64,000 bases of DNA, taken from positions 1 to 64,000 of the forward strand of contig CANQRV010000007.1 of the NCBI GenBank assembly GCA_947626355.1. Direction: 5' to 3'. A program made the position numbers and the translations under genes. Under the pieces are notes generated by a model. The model saw only the letters and a program-made list of their open reading frames with translations, made no database searches and was not told the origin of the DNA. This document shows positions 7,668 to 15,140 of the stretch, in pieces (within the stretch, counting starts at the first letter, position 1; each line of letters starts with the position of its first letter). Origin of the DNA: an uncultured Muribaculaceae bacterium. GTDB lineage: Bacteria > Bacteroidota > Bacteroidia > Bacteroidales > Muribaculaceae.

Positions 7668-9044
7668 TTATCCGAGGGGCTCGAGATGCACTGTGAAGTG
7701 GCGCATGAGCTCGGCCTCCCATGTGATCTTCACGCCGCGGGTGATCTCATGACGACGGTCGTAGACGTTCTTGAGGGCTGCTGCGATCACGTTCATGTGA
7801 TTGTCGGTATAGGTGCGGCGGCAGATGCAGAGACGCAGGAAGTCGTTGCCGTTGAAGCGGTTCTCGCGTGTGACGGGGTCACGGTCGGCGAGGAGGTAGC
7901 CGATCTCGCAGCCACGCACGCCGGCCTCGAGATAGAGCTCGATGGCGAGACGCTGTGCGGGGAACTCCTCCTTCGGGATTCTGTCGAGCACCTTGTCGGC
8001 GTCGATGAAGAGGGCGTGGCCGCCTACGGGACGCTGATAGGGGATGCCGTATTCGTCGAGCTTCTTGGCCAGATACTCCACCTGCTTGATGCGGGTCTGG
8101 AGCATGTCGAACTCTGTGTTCTCGTCGAGGCCCACTGCCAGGGCTGCCATGTCGCGGCCGTTCATGCCGCCGTAGGTCAGGAAGCCCTCGAAGGGGATGA
8201 GGAAGCGCTTGGCGCCCTCGTAGATGTCTTCCCAGCGTGTGGCGATGAAGCCGCCCATGTTGACGAGGCCGTCCTTCTTCGACGACATTGTCATGGCGTC
8301 GGCCAGAGCGAACATCTCGCGGCAGATCTCCTTGATGGTGGCGTCCTTGAACTCAGGCTCGCGCATCTTGATGAAGTAGGCGTTTTCTGCGAAGCGGGCG
8401 GAGTCGAACACGACGCGCTTGCCGTATTTGTCGGCCAGCTTCCTCACGCCGCGGAGGTTCTCCATCGAAACGGGCTGACCGCCGGCTGTGTTGTTGGTGA
8501 TGGTCACGATGATGAAGGGCACCTTGTCGCCGTCCTTGGCGAGCACGTCCTCAAGCTTCTTCAGGTCGACGTTGCCCTTGAAGGGCACCTCGAGCTGTGT
8601 GTTGCGTGCCTCGTCGACCGTGCAGTCTACGGCGAAGGCCTTGCGGCTCTCGATGTGGCCCTTGGTGGTGTCGAAGTGGGAGTTGCCCGGCACGATGTCG
8701 CCGGCCTTCACGAGGTGGGAGAAAAGCACGTTCTCGGCTGCGCGGCCCTGGTGGGTGGGGAGCACATACTCGAAGCCAGTGATGCGTGTGATCGTGTCCT
8801 TGAGCTCGTAGAAGGAGCGTGCGCCGGCATACGACTCATCGCCGGTCATCATGGCGGCCCACTGACGGTCGCTCATAGCGCCTGTGCCGGAGTCGGTGAG
8901 GCAGTCGATGTAGACGGCGTCTGACTTCAGCATGAAGACGTTGTATTTGGCCTCTTTCAGCCACTGCTCACGCTGCTCGCGGGTGCTCTTCCTGATGGGT
9001 TCTACCATCTTGATTTTCCAGGATTCTGCAAAGGGTAATTCCAT
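7668..9044 (-). CDS. tnaA: Tryptophanase (tryptophan indole-lyase)
   Basis: A PLP enzyme of 458 residues that splits L-tryptophan into indole, pyruvate and ammonia in the cytoplasm. The relative tyrosine phenol-lyase is excluded by three positions as I recall the families: FDTT with Asp125 (phenol-lyase has FTTT), EIGYLL where phenol-lyase has an Arg, and RHF with His449 near the C-terminus (phenol-lyase has RFF). The PLP lysine is K257 in SSKKD, with FDSARFAENAYF before it. The ATG at 9044 lies 55 bases after a near-perfect promoter. No Trp-containing leader peptide of the E. coli TnaC kind was seen in the 5' region. Confidence 0.93.
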   Translation of the reverse strand: MELPFAESWKIKMVEPIRKSTREQREQWLKEAKYNVFMLKSDAVYIDCLTDSGTGAMSDRQWAAMMTGDESYAGARSFYELKDTITRITGFEYVLPTHQGRAAENVLFSHLVKAGDIVPGNSHFDTTKGHIESRKAFAVDCTVDEARNTQLEVPFKGNVDLKKLEDVLAKDGDKVPFIIVTITNNTAGGQPVSMENLRGVRKLADKYGKRVVFDSARFAENAYFIKMREPEFKDATIKEICREMFALADAMTMSSKKDGLVNMGGFIATRWEDIYEGAKRFLIPFEGFLTYGGMNGRDMAALAVGLDENTEFDMLQTRIKQVEYLAKKLDEYGIPYQRPVGGHALFIDADKVLDRIPKEEFPAQRLAIELYLEAGVRGCEIGYLLADRDPVTRENRFNGNDFLRLCICRRTYTDNHMNVIAAALKNVYDRRHEITRGVKITWEAELMRHFTVHLEPLG

Positions 9045-9098
9045 GGTTGTTTCTGTCGTTTTATATTGGATGCGGTTGTTGTATAATATTTACGCTGA

Positions 9099-9130
9099 CA
9101 AAGTTACAACAAAGAAATGTGATATGCAAA
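9099..9130 (-). promoter_or_regulatory. Promoter of tnaA
   Basis: On the minus strand TTTG (9127-9130), a 24-base gap to the next box edge (20-base spacer counted from 9107), and TAACTTTG (9099-9106) match the Bacteroidota -33 and -7 boxes exactly. Transcription would start near 9092, giving a leader of about 48 bases. Confidence 0.75.
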
Positions 9131-9152
9131 AAATATGGAAAAATTATTATTC

Positions 9153-10040
9153 TTATTTTAGCGGCGTCACCTTATATCCTTTATTCTCAAGCATTTTCAG
9201 TAGGCCGTTCTCTCCCGGGAGATGGAGCGCGCCCACAGCCACGAAGACCGGCCCCTCGGCCATGATGGCGGGTAGCTTCTCGGCCCATGCCGCGTTGCGG
9301 TCGTTGACGAGCGCTTTCATGAAGGCGGCGTTGGCCGACTGGGCCTCGCTGAGAGCCACCAGCCGGTCGAGCTCCTGGGCGGCGTAGGCCTCGTTCATCT
9401 CCCTTGCCGACTTCATCTCCTCCGAGGGATTCTCGAGCACCTTCACCAGAGCCTCGGCCTGCTCGGCCACCGGTGTGAAGTCGTAGAGCAGTGTGGCCTG
9501 TTCGTCTACGGTCTCGAGGCCTATGATCTTCTTGCCGGCTTTAGCCCCCTCGGTCTGGAAATAGCTGTCGAGCTGTTCGGCGGGATTGTGGTCGGGCATC
9601 TCCTTGCTGACGATACCCAGCGCCACGATGGTGGTGACGGCCATAGGCTTCATGCCGTTGAGGAGCTCGAGGTCCATGCCGGGCATCGGCGCCAGTGACT
9701 TGAACGATTCGTTGAGGGCGTTCCATTTCGCGGCCGGCAGCAGGTCGTGGAGGGTGCTGTCGGCGGGAGCCGCGATGTGCTGCTGCATGGCCATCTGGAT
9801 CTGCATCGGGCCCTGCGTCATGTCGATCTCGCCCACGATCCGCGACGCCTCGTCGAAGGCCTCGCGGGCCCCCTTCACGCTGTCGATCACGGAGAGCGGC
9901 GCGAGGTGGTGGGTGCCGAAGATCACGGCCGGCTCCTTGAGCCCGTTGCCTTCTATCTTATAGGCTATCTGTGATTTGGCCGGGATCATCGTGCAAACGG
10001 CCACGAGGAGGGAGAGTGCGGTTTTTCCAATGTGTGTCAT
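9153..10040 (-). CDS. TraB/GumN family protein, exported
   Basis: A 295-residue protein with a signal peptide (MTHIGKTALSLLVAVCTMIPAKS). The TraB/GumN (Tiki-like) fold is indicated by the N-terminal IFGTHHLAP motif and the C-terminal VAVGALHLPGENGLLKMLE, which carry the paired His residues thought to bind metal in this family. Members are proposed metalloproteases; the bacterial substrates are unknown. The gene stands alone, divergent from the HU pair, with its -7 box close to that of the HU promoter. About 110 bases separate it from the tnaA start downstream. Confidence 0.87.
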   Translation of the reverse strand: MTHIGKTALSLLVAVCTMIPAKSQIAYKIEGNGLKEPAVIFGTHHLAPLSVIDSVKGAREAFDEASRIVGEIDMTQGPMQIQMAMQQHIAAPADSTLHDLLPAAKWNALNESFKSLAPMPGMDLELLNGMKPMAVTTIVALGIVSKEMPDHNPAEQLDSYFQTEGAKAGKKIIGLETVDEQATLLYDFTPVAEQAEALVKVLENPSEEMKSAREMNEAYAAQELDRLVALSEAQSANAAFMKALVNDRNAAWAEKLPAIMAEGPVFVAVGALHLPGENGLLKMLENKGYKVTPLK

Positions 10041-10076
10041 TGTTGTGTGTCTTGTTTATGATTAATTTTATGTTTC

Positions 10077-10111
10077 TTTGCTGCAAAATTAAAAAGTTTT
10101 TTCTAATTTTG
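10077..10111 (+). promoter_or_regulatory. Promoter of the HU gene pair
   Basis: A perfect -7 box TAATTTTG (10104-10111) lies 68 bases before the HU ATG. A TTTG at 10077-10080 could be the -33 box, but the 23-base spacer is longer than usual. It overlaps the divergent promoter of the TraB gene. Confidence 0.45.
10084..10091 (-). promoter_or_regulatory. -7 box of the TraB/GumN gene
   Basis: On the minus strand TAATTTTG (10084-10091) is a perfect -7 box about 44 bases before the ATG at 10040. No TTTG box is seen at the expected distance. It lies inside the spacer of the divergent HU promoter, so the two promoters probably compete for polymerase. Confidence 0.4.
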
Positions 10112-10179
10112 TTCTCTTCTCACATAAGACGCGGCCTCGGGCTGAAAGTTTCATCCGGGGCTTTTTTATTTTCTACATC

Positions 10180-10461
10180 ATGGACAACAAGACCCTTACA
10201 GATATGCTCTCACGGCGTCTCGACATCTCGGTCGACACCGTGGGGCAGCTTATCGAGGCAATGTCGGCATCGGTGGGACGGTGTGCCGCGGCGCTCGATG
10301 TCGTGGCCGTGCCGTCGTTTGGCTTTTTCGAGTCCCGCAGGCGTTCGGAGCGACTCGCCGTGCATCCCTCCACCGGCCGCAAGCTCCTTGTGCCTCCGAG
10401 AATCACGATTGCTTTCCGCCCGTCGGCTATTTTGAAACAGAAGGTTAAAGATGGAGAATAA
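10180..10461 (+). CDS. HU/IHF-family DNA-binding protein
   Basis: A 93-residue protein of the bacterial histone-like (HU/IHF) fold, which bends DNA as a dimer. The alpha-helical N-terminal half is followed by the strand-turn region VPSFGFFESRRR and the DNA-arm region RLAVHPSTGRKLLVPPR, then ITIAFRPSAILK. The arm has the HP.TG pattern, where HU usually has N-P-(Q/A)-T-G. The stop codon overlaps the start of the next gene, another HU-type protein, by 11 bases, so translation is probably coupled and the two may form a heterodimer. Confidence 0.9.
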   Translation: MDNKTLTDMLSRRLDISVDTVGQLIEAMSASVGRCAAALDVVAVPSFGFFESRRRSERLAVHPSTGRKLLVPPRITIAFRPSAILKQKVKDGE

Positions 10462-11572
10462 GATCACCCTTCCGCGCCTGGCCGCGATGATGGCCGAGGC
10501 CACGGGCAAGCCGCGCCGCCTCTGCGAGGATTTCCTGCGCGAGCTCTTCGCGCTGTCCGCCGAGTCGCTGTCCGCCGGCGAGAATGTGAAGATAAAGGGA
10601 TTCGGCACGTTCAAGCTCTCGCCCGTCGATGCCCGCAAGAGCGTAAACGTTGCCACTGGCGACGATATCCGTCTCGAGCCTCACATGAAAATCACTTTCA
10701 TCGCATCCAAGGAACTCGCGGCATCCGTCAACGCGCCGTTTGAGATGTTTGAGTCAGTGGAGGTGGCCGACACTTTCTCCATCTCCGCCGACACCGCCTC
10801 AGCGCAGCCCGGGCCTCCTGTCGAGGAGGTGGCAGGTGAGCCCTCGGTCGAGAAAAAGGCTGTCATCGAGGAGAAGGCGGTCATCGTCGACAAGCCAGTG
10901 GCCGATGAGCGGCCCATCGCCGAAAAACAATCGGTCGTCAGTGAAGAGACACCTGTTGCAGAGGAGCGTGTTGCCATAGGGGAGTCTGTGTCAGATTCGC
11001 GGTCAGACTCTTTTGAGGAGCTGGATGCCGATGAAGTGCCCGGGAAAAGGGGATTCAGGTTCGGCTGGGGATTCTTCGCCGGCTTCATCAGTGCGGTGCT
11101 TATCGGTGGAGTAGTGGTCTATCTCTTCGGTTTCACTTCCCTGCTCGACCGTCAGGCTCCGCAGGAGGCTGCGTCCGCCTCGGAACCGGCCCCGGTGGCT
11201 GTGGCTGCCGGGGCTGACACTGTGGCGAAGCCGGTCGGCTGCGACTCGCTTGCAGCCGTGGCACCAATCGCTACGTCGGATTCCGTTTCGGGCGAGATGG
11301 TGGGCACCCAGGCCTCCGACCAGCCGGTCTACGACACCATTTCCCACACACGCTATCTCACCACCATGGCCAAGGAGCATTACGGTAACTTCAACCTCTG
11401 GCCTTATATATATAAGGAGAACGAGAAGATCCTCGGTCATCCCGACCGTATCCGGCCCGGCACGAGGGTAGTGGTGCCTCCGCTGTCGAAATATGGTGTC
11501 GACCCGGCTAACCCGGCCCATATCCGCAAGGCGAAGCAGATGGGCACAGAGATTTATTCAAGATACAAGTAA
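10451..11572 (+). CDS. Membrane-anchored HU-type protein with LysM-like C-terminus
   Basis: A 373-residue protein in three parts. Residues 1-95 form an HU-type domain (IKGFGTFKLSPVDARKS is the strand-turn). Residues 100-200 are an acidic Ala/Glu/Val-rich linker. A single membrane helix at about 206-228, preceded by PGKRGFR, puts the N-terminus in the cytoplasm. After a second low-complexity linker, residues 298-345 resemble LysM (YLTTMAKEHYGNFNLWPYIY, then RIRPGTRVVVPPL). The layout could bind DNA inside and peptidoglycan outside. It overlaps the HU gene by 11 bases. The domain layout is seen; the tethering role is inference. Confidence 0.8.
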   Translation: MENKITLPRLAAMMAEATGKPRRLCEDFLRELFALSAESLSAGENVKIKGFGTFKLSPVDARKSVNVATGDDIRLEPHMKITFIASKELAASVNAPFEMFESVEVADTFSISADTASAQPGPPVEEVAGEPSVEKKAVIEEKAVIVDKPVADERPIAEKQSVVSEETPVAEERVAIGESVSDSRSDSFEELDADEVPGKRGFRFGWGFFAGFISAVLIGGVVVYLFGFTSLLDRQAPQEAASASEPAPVAVAAGADTVAKPVGCDSLAAVAPIATSDSVSGEMVGTQASDQPVYDTISHTRYLTTMAKEHYGNFNLWPYIYKENEKILGHPDRIRPGTRVVVPPLSKYGVDPANPAHIRKAKQMGTEIYSRYK

Positions 11573-11677
11573 CTGAAAATAAATAAAGAACATCGGATGA
11601 GAAATGTGCCTCTTTTGTAACGCAGGGCATGCACATATTTTTACTGATTAAGCCAGGGTGATTTTTTTTATTTGAAA

Positions 11678-11709
11678 TTTGGAGGTTTCAGAAAAAAGTC
11701 GTAACTTTG
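11678..11709 (+). promoter_or_regulatory. Promoter of tRNA-Cys
   Basis: TTTG (11678-11681), a 20-base spacer and TAACTTTG (11702-11709) are a perfect match to the Bacteroidota promoter. Initiation would fall about 25 bases before the tRNA 5' end. The region 11573-11677 holds no other feature I can see. Confidence 0.8.
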
Positions 11710-11739
11710 CAGCGCAAACGACAGAAATGCCGATTTGAT

Positions 11740-11810
11740 GGTTCCATGTCCGAGTGGTTAGGTACCGGTCTGCAAAACCGTTTACACCAGTTCGAGTCTG
11801 GTTGGAACCT
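11740..11810 (+). tRNA. tRNA-Cys (anticodon GCA)
   Basis: A 71-base cloverleaf. The acceptor arms GGTTCCA (11740-11746) and TGGAACC (11803-11809) pair fully. The anticodon loop CTGCAAA gives GCA for cysteine, with four good pairs in its stem and a C-T mismatch at the outer pair. The T arm is ACCAG-TTCGAGT-CTGGT. CCA is not encoded. A promoter lies upstream and a terminator just downstream, so it is a single-gene transcript. Confidence 0.95.
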
Positions 11811-11822
11811 CAATGACTGCGG

Positions 11823-11861
11823 ACCAGTTTATTTCCAATCGGGAATAAACTGGTTTTTTTG
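11823..11861 (+). terminator. Terminator of tRNA-Cys
   Basis: Arms ACCAGTTTATT (11823-11833) and AATAAACTGGT (11844-11854) are perfectly complementary and are followed by a run of T bases. It starts 12 bases after the tRNA. Confidence 0.85.
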
Positions 11862-11932
11862 TTTGCAACGCTCTGATTTATCTCTAATTAGTTCTCTGCC
11901 TCGATTCTTTCCACCTACTTAGAACATTATCT

Positions 11933-13126
11933 ATGAAAGGGCCTTTTGCACATCCTTCCGGCAAAAATGTGTACGGAATTTTCAACGACAGCTTTCCGCC
12001 GATCCTCGATGGCGTGACTCTGACGGTAGAGAACTATGTGCATTGGCTTTGCAGCAAAGGCTCCACTACCTGTGTGGTGACGCCCTGGAATCCGGTCTCG
12101 ACAGAGTGCTCTTATGATGTGATGCGTTTCTTCTCACTTCCTATCCGCTCCAGAAAGCCGTATAGATACGGCTATCCCAAGCTCGACCCGTTCATATGGA
12201 AGAGACTCCGGGATACGGATTTCCGCATACTGCACGCCCACTGCCCGTTCTCCTCGGGACGCCTCGCCGTCTATGTGAAGAAAAAGCAGAATGTGCCTCT
12301 GATAGGCACATTCCATTCAAAATACCGCGATGACCTGCACCACAGTTTCAAGCTGATGCCCTGGTGTGTGCCCATCATCATGAGGCGTATACTCGCTTTC
12401 TTCAACGCTTGCGATGAGGTGTGGATCCCCCAGGCGCAGGTGGAGCAGACAGTGAGGGAATACGGCTACCGGGGAAAGCTGACTGTGATGGAAAACGGTA
12501 ATGATTTAGCCGATATGGTGGCGGGGAGTCTATGGGCCTATAAGACGCACGCCAAACAGCGGCTCGGCTTCCCTGAAGACGAGCTCGCCCTCCTATTCGT
12601 GGGGCAGCATATATGGGAGAAGGGGATAGCCACGATACTCGACACCCTCAGGCTTCTTGAGGGAAAGGTGAGGTTCAGAATGAATTTCATAGGCACCGGC
12701 TATGCTCTCGACGACATCCGCACCGCCGTAGCCCGGCATGGGCTCGAAAGGAAGGTTACGTTCCTCGGCGTCATCAAGAGCCGGGAGGCGCTCAGCGACT
12801 ATTATGCCGCCTCCGATCTTTTCATCTTCCCGTCGATGTACGACAACGCCCCGCTCGTAGTGAGGGAAGCCGCCGCCATGGGCACCCCCTCCATCCTTGT
12901 CGAGGGCTCGACAGCTTCGGAAGTGGTGAGAGACGGCCGCAACGGTTTCCTTACCCCCGACTCTCCCGGAGCCATCGCCTCGCGAATAACATCCCTCGCC
13001 TCGCGACGCGACCTCATAGCCGCAGCCGCCGAGGGCGCACGCGCAACGCTCGTAAGGAGCTGGAAGGATGTGGTCGACGAGGTGTATGAGAGATATCAGA
13101 AAATAATAACCGACTATAAAAGATAA
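11933..13126 (+). CDS. Family 4 glycosyltransferase
   Basis: A 397-residue GT-B enzyme. The N-terminal acceptor half has the pattern of glycolipid-type GT4 enzymes (NDSFPPILDGVTLTVENYV, HAHCPFSSG, GTFHSKY), seen for example in enzymes that glycosylate diacylglycerol or phosphatidylinositol. The C-terminal half holds the nucleotide-sugar site: GQHIWEKG at about 223, then the E-x7-E region EAAAMGTPSILVEGSTASE. A membrane-lipid acceptor fits the next gene (flippase-like, 3 bases downstream) and kdsB after it. The sugar and acceptor are not determinable from sequence. Confidence 0.87.
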   Translation: MKGPFAHPSGKNVYGIFNDSFPPILDGVTLTVENYVHWLCSKGSTTCVVTPWNPVSTECSYDVMRFFSLPIRSRKPYRYGYPKLDPFIWKRLRDTDFRILHAHCPFSSGRLAVYVKKKQNVPLIGTFHSKYRDDLHHSFKLMPWCVPIIMRRILAFFNACDEVWIPQAQVEQTVREYGYRGKLTVMENGNDLADMVAGSLWAYKTHAKQRLGFPEDELALLFVGQHIWEKGIATILDTLRLLEGKVRFRMNFIGTGYALDDIRTAVARHGLERKVTFLGVIKSREALSDYYAASDLFIFPSMYDNAPLVVREAAAMGTPSILVEGSTASEVVRDGRNGFLTPDSPGAIASRITSLASRRDLIAAAAEGARATLVRSWKDVVDEVYERYQKIITDYKR

Positions 13127-13129
13127 GAT

Positions 13130-14260
13130 ATGGCATCCAGTCAGAATGAGGCTCCGGCGTCTGGACCGGCATCCGCGGGACACTATTTCTCGGCGTGGAA
13201 GATCATCCTTCCGGTGATAATCGGCCTTGCTGTCGTGGCGTTGATGTTTTATCACGATGCCCGTAAGGAGGACCTCGCCGATGTGTGGCGGTGCATCCGG
13301 TTCACCCCCTGGGCAGTCTTCTGCATCTTCCTCGCCTTCTGCTGCATGTTCGGCCGCGACTTCGGTCTCTCGTGGCGTTTCCGCGAGCTTACCGACAGGC
13401 AGTTGCGCTGGAGCCAGGCATATAAGGTAGACTTGCTATGCGAGTTCACAAGCTGCGTCACTCCCTCTGCCGTAGGGGGCAGCTCGCTTGGCATGGTGTT
13501 TCTCAACACCCAGGGCATAGAGTTCGGACGCGCCACCACGCTGATGCTGACCACACTTTTCCTCGACGAACTCTTTTTCGTGGTGTTCTGCCCGATAGTG
13601 GTGCTTGTGACCCCCGCCGGCGAACTCTTCGCATCAGGGGGCGCCGGCTTCTCACACGGCATACAGATCACCTTCTGGCTCGTCTATTCCTTCCTGGCGC
13701 TTTATACCTTTCTCCTTTTCACCGGCATCATCTGGAAGCCGCTATGGATCAGGAAGGTCATATCCGTCATATTCAGCTGGCGCTTCATGAGGCGCTGGAG
13801 CGCGAAGGCCGACGCTCTCGGCGAGAACATGGTGGCCACCTCGCGGGAGCTGCGCACCAAGTCGGCTTCTTTCTGGATCAAGGTGTTTGGAGCCACATCG
13901 CTCAGCTGGACATCCCGCTATCTCGTGGTCAACGCCCTCTTCCTGGCTTTCCTGCCGCATGCCGACCAATGGATCGTGCTTGCCCGTCAGTTCGTGATCT
14001 GGGTCGTGCTCATGGTCAGCCCCACTCCCGGTGGCTCCGGCCTCAGCGAGTGGATTTTCTCCGAATACTACGGCGACCTCGTGCCCTCGGCCGGACTCGT
14101 GCTTATCCTTGCCATCTTCTGGCGCCTCATATCTTATTATCTATATCTGCTGATCGGAGCCGTGATTCTGCCCTCGTGGCTCGGCAAAGCCTACACGAAG
14201 CTGCGCGGCAAAAGCTCCGGCAAAGCGGCATCAAAAGAAACAGATCATGAACAGGAATGA
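13130..14260 (+). CDS. Flippase-like membrane protein (LPG synthase TM / UPF0104 family)
   Basis: A 376-residue polytopic protein, starting 3 bases after the glycosyltransferase. About eight hydrophobic segments and the family features F-C-E-F-T-S-C-V-T-P-S-A-V-G-G and VSPTPGGSGLSE identify the lysylphosphatidylglycerol-synthase transmembrane family, members of which move or modify lipids in the inner membrane. There is no soluble aminoacyltransferase domain, so it is not an MprF. The last 14 bases overlap kdsB. Co-location with a GT4 suggests that it moves the glycolipid made by that enzyme (inference). Confidence 0.82.
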   Translation: MASSQNEAPASGPASAGHYFSAWKIILPVIIGLAVVALMFYHDARKEDLADVWRCIRFTPWAVFCIFLAFCCMFGRDFGLSWRFRELTDRQLRWSQAYKVDLLCEFTSCVTPSAVGGSSLGMVFLNTQGIEFGRATTLMLTTLFLDELFFVVFCPIVVLVTPAGELFASGGAGFSHGIQITFWLVYSFLALYTFLLFTGIIWKPLWIRKVISVIFSWRFMRRWSAKADALGENMVATSRELRTKSASFWIKVFGATSLSWTSRYLVVNALFLAFLPHADQWIVLARQFVIWVVLMVSPTPGGSGLSEWIFSEYYGDLVPSAGLVLILAIFWRLISYYLYLLIGAVILPSWLGKAYTKLRGKSSGKAASKETDHEQE

Positions 14261-15005
14261 TTTCATAGTGATAATACCGGCGCGCTACGCCTCCACGCGT
14301 TTCCCCGGTAAACCCCTCGCCAGGATCGGCGGCGTGGAGATGATAGTCAGGGTGTGCCGCAGGGTGCAGGGCGCCGGATTCCCGCTGGCCGTGGCCACGG
14401 ACGACCGTCGCATCGCCGACTGCGTCGAGAAGGCCGGATTCACGGCCGTGATGACTTCAGAGGCACACCGAAGCGGCACCGACCGCGTGATGGAGGCCTA
14501 CACCCTGTTGGGCTCCAAGGCTCCCGTGGTGATCAACGTGCAGGGCGACGAGCCCTTCATCGACCCCTCGCAGATCGAGGCCCTCGCCCACTGCTTCGAC
14601 ACTCCCGGCACAGAGATCGCCACCCTCGTGCGCCGTTTCGACCCCGAGGCCGGATTCGACGCCCTCTTCGATCCCAATCTCGTGAAGGTGGTCTTCTCCG
14701 ACACGATGGAGGCCCTCTACTTCTCGCGCAGCATCATCCCATATGTGAGGAGATACGAGTGGAAGGAGTGGCTCTCCCATGCCGTCTTCCACACCCATGT
14801 AGGCGTCTACGCCTACCGCGCCGACATCCTGCGCCGAGTCACGTCGCTCCCCCAGTCATCGCTTGAGCTCGCCGAGAGCCTCGAGCAGCTGCGCTGGCTC
14901 CAGGCGGGACTCCGTATAAAAATAGCTCTTACAGAGAGCCGCACCATCGGAATCGACTCGCCGGCCGACCTTGAGGAAGCTGAGAAATATTTTTCATCGT
15001 TATAA
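14247..15005 (+). CDS. kdsB: 3-deoxy-manno-octulosonate cytidylyltransferase
   Basis: Makes CMP-Kdo from Kdo and CTP, which is needed to attach Kdo to lipid A. The 252 residues match the family length. Seen: IIPARYASTRFPGKPLA at the nucleotide-binding N-terminus, ATDDRRI, SGTDRVMEA and QGDEPFI. The start ATG lies inside the end of the flippase-like gene (14-base overlap), so the three genes 11933-15005 form one translationally linked unit. The stop is followed directly by the next promoter. Confidence 0.96.
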   Translation: MNRNDFIVIIPARYASTRFPGKPLARIGGVEMIVRVCRRVQGAGFPLAVATDDRRIADCVEKAGFTAVMTSEAHRSGTDRVMEAYTLLGSKAPVVINVQGDEPFIDPSQIEALAHCFDTPGTEIATLVRRFDPEAGFDALFDPNLVKVVFSDTMEALYFSRSIIPYVRRYEWKEWLSHAVFHTHVGVYAYRADILRRVTSLPQSSLELAESLEQLRWLQAGLRIKIALTESRTIGIDSPADLEEAEKYFSSL

Positions 15006-15037
15006 GTTGCTGATTAGAGTAATAATTGTTAATTTTG
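15006..15037 (+). promoter_or_regulatory. Promoter of the PPi-phosphofructokinase gene
   Basis: GTTG (15006-15009, one mismatch to TTTG), a 20-base spacer and a perfect TAATTTTG (15030-15037). Initiation near 15044 leaves a leader of about 97 bases before the ATG at 15141. This is why the longer open frame starting near 15045 is not accepted as coding. Confidence 0.6.
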
Positions 15038-15140
15038 CACAAGATTGGGGCGATTGTGCCCCCGAGTGTTCAAGGCATTATTATATCGACAGGTAAAGTC
15101 TTTAGTTTCAGCAAAATATAACGCAAGGTTAAAATCCAAT

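Noticed and set aside
9045..9098. TnaC-like leader peptide before tryptophanase
   Set aside because: No short frame with a Trp codon and stop was found in the short leader.
11707..11922. Plus-strand 71-codon frame across the tRNA
   Set aside because: It runs through the tRNA-Cys and its terminator and has no protein-like features.
15045..15140. Longer N-terminus for PPi-PFK starting near 15045
   Set aside because: It lies at the predicted transcription start and adds residues without family match; the ATG at 15141 gives the normal N-terminus.
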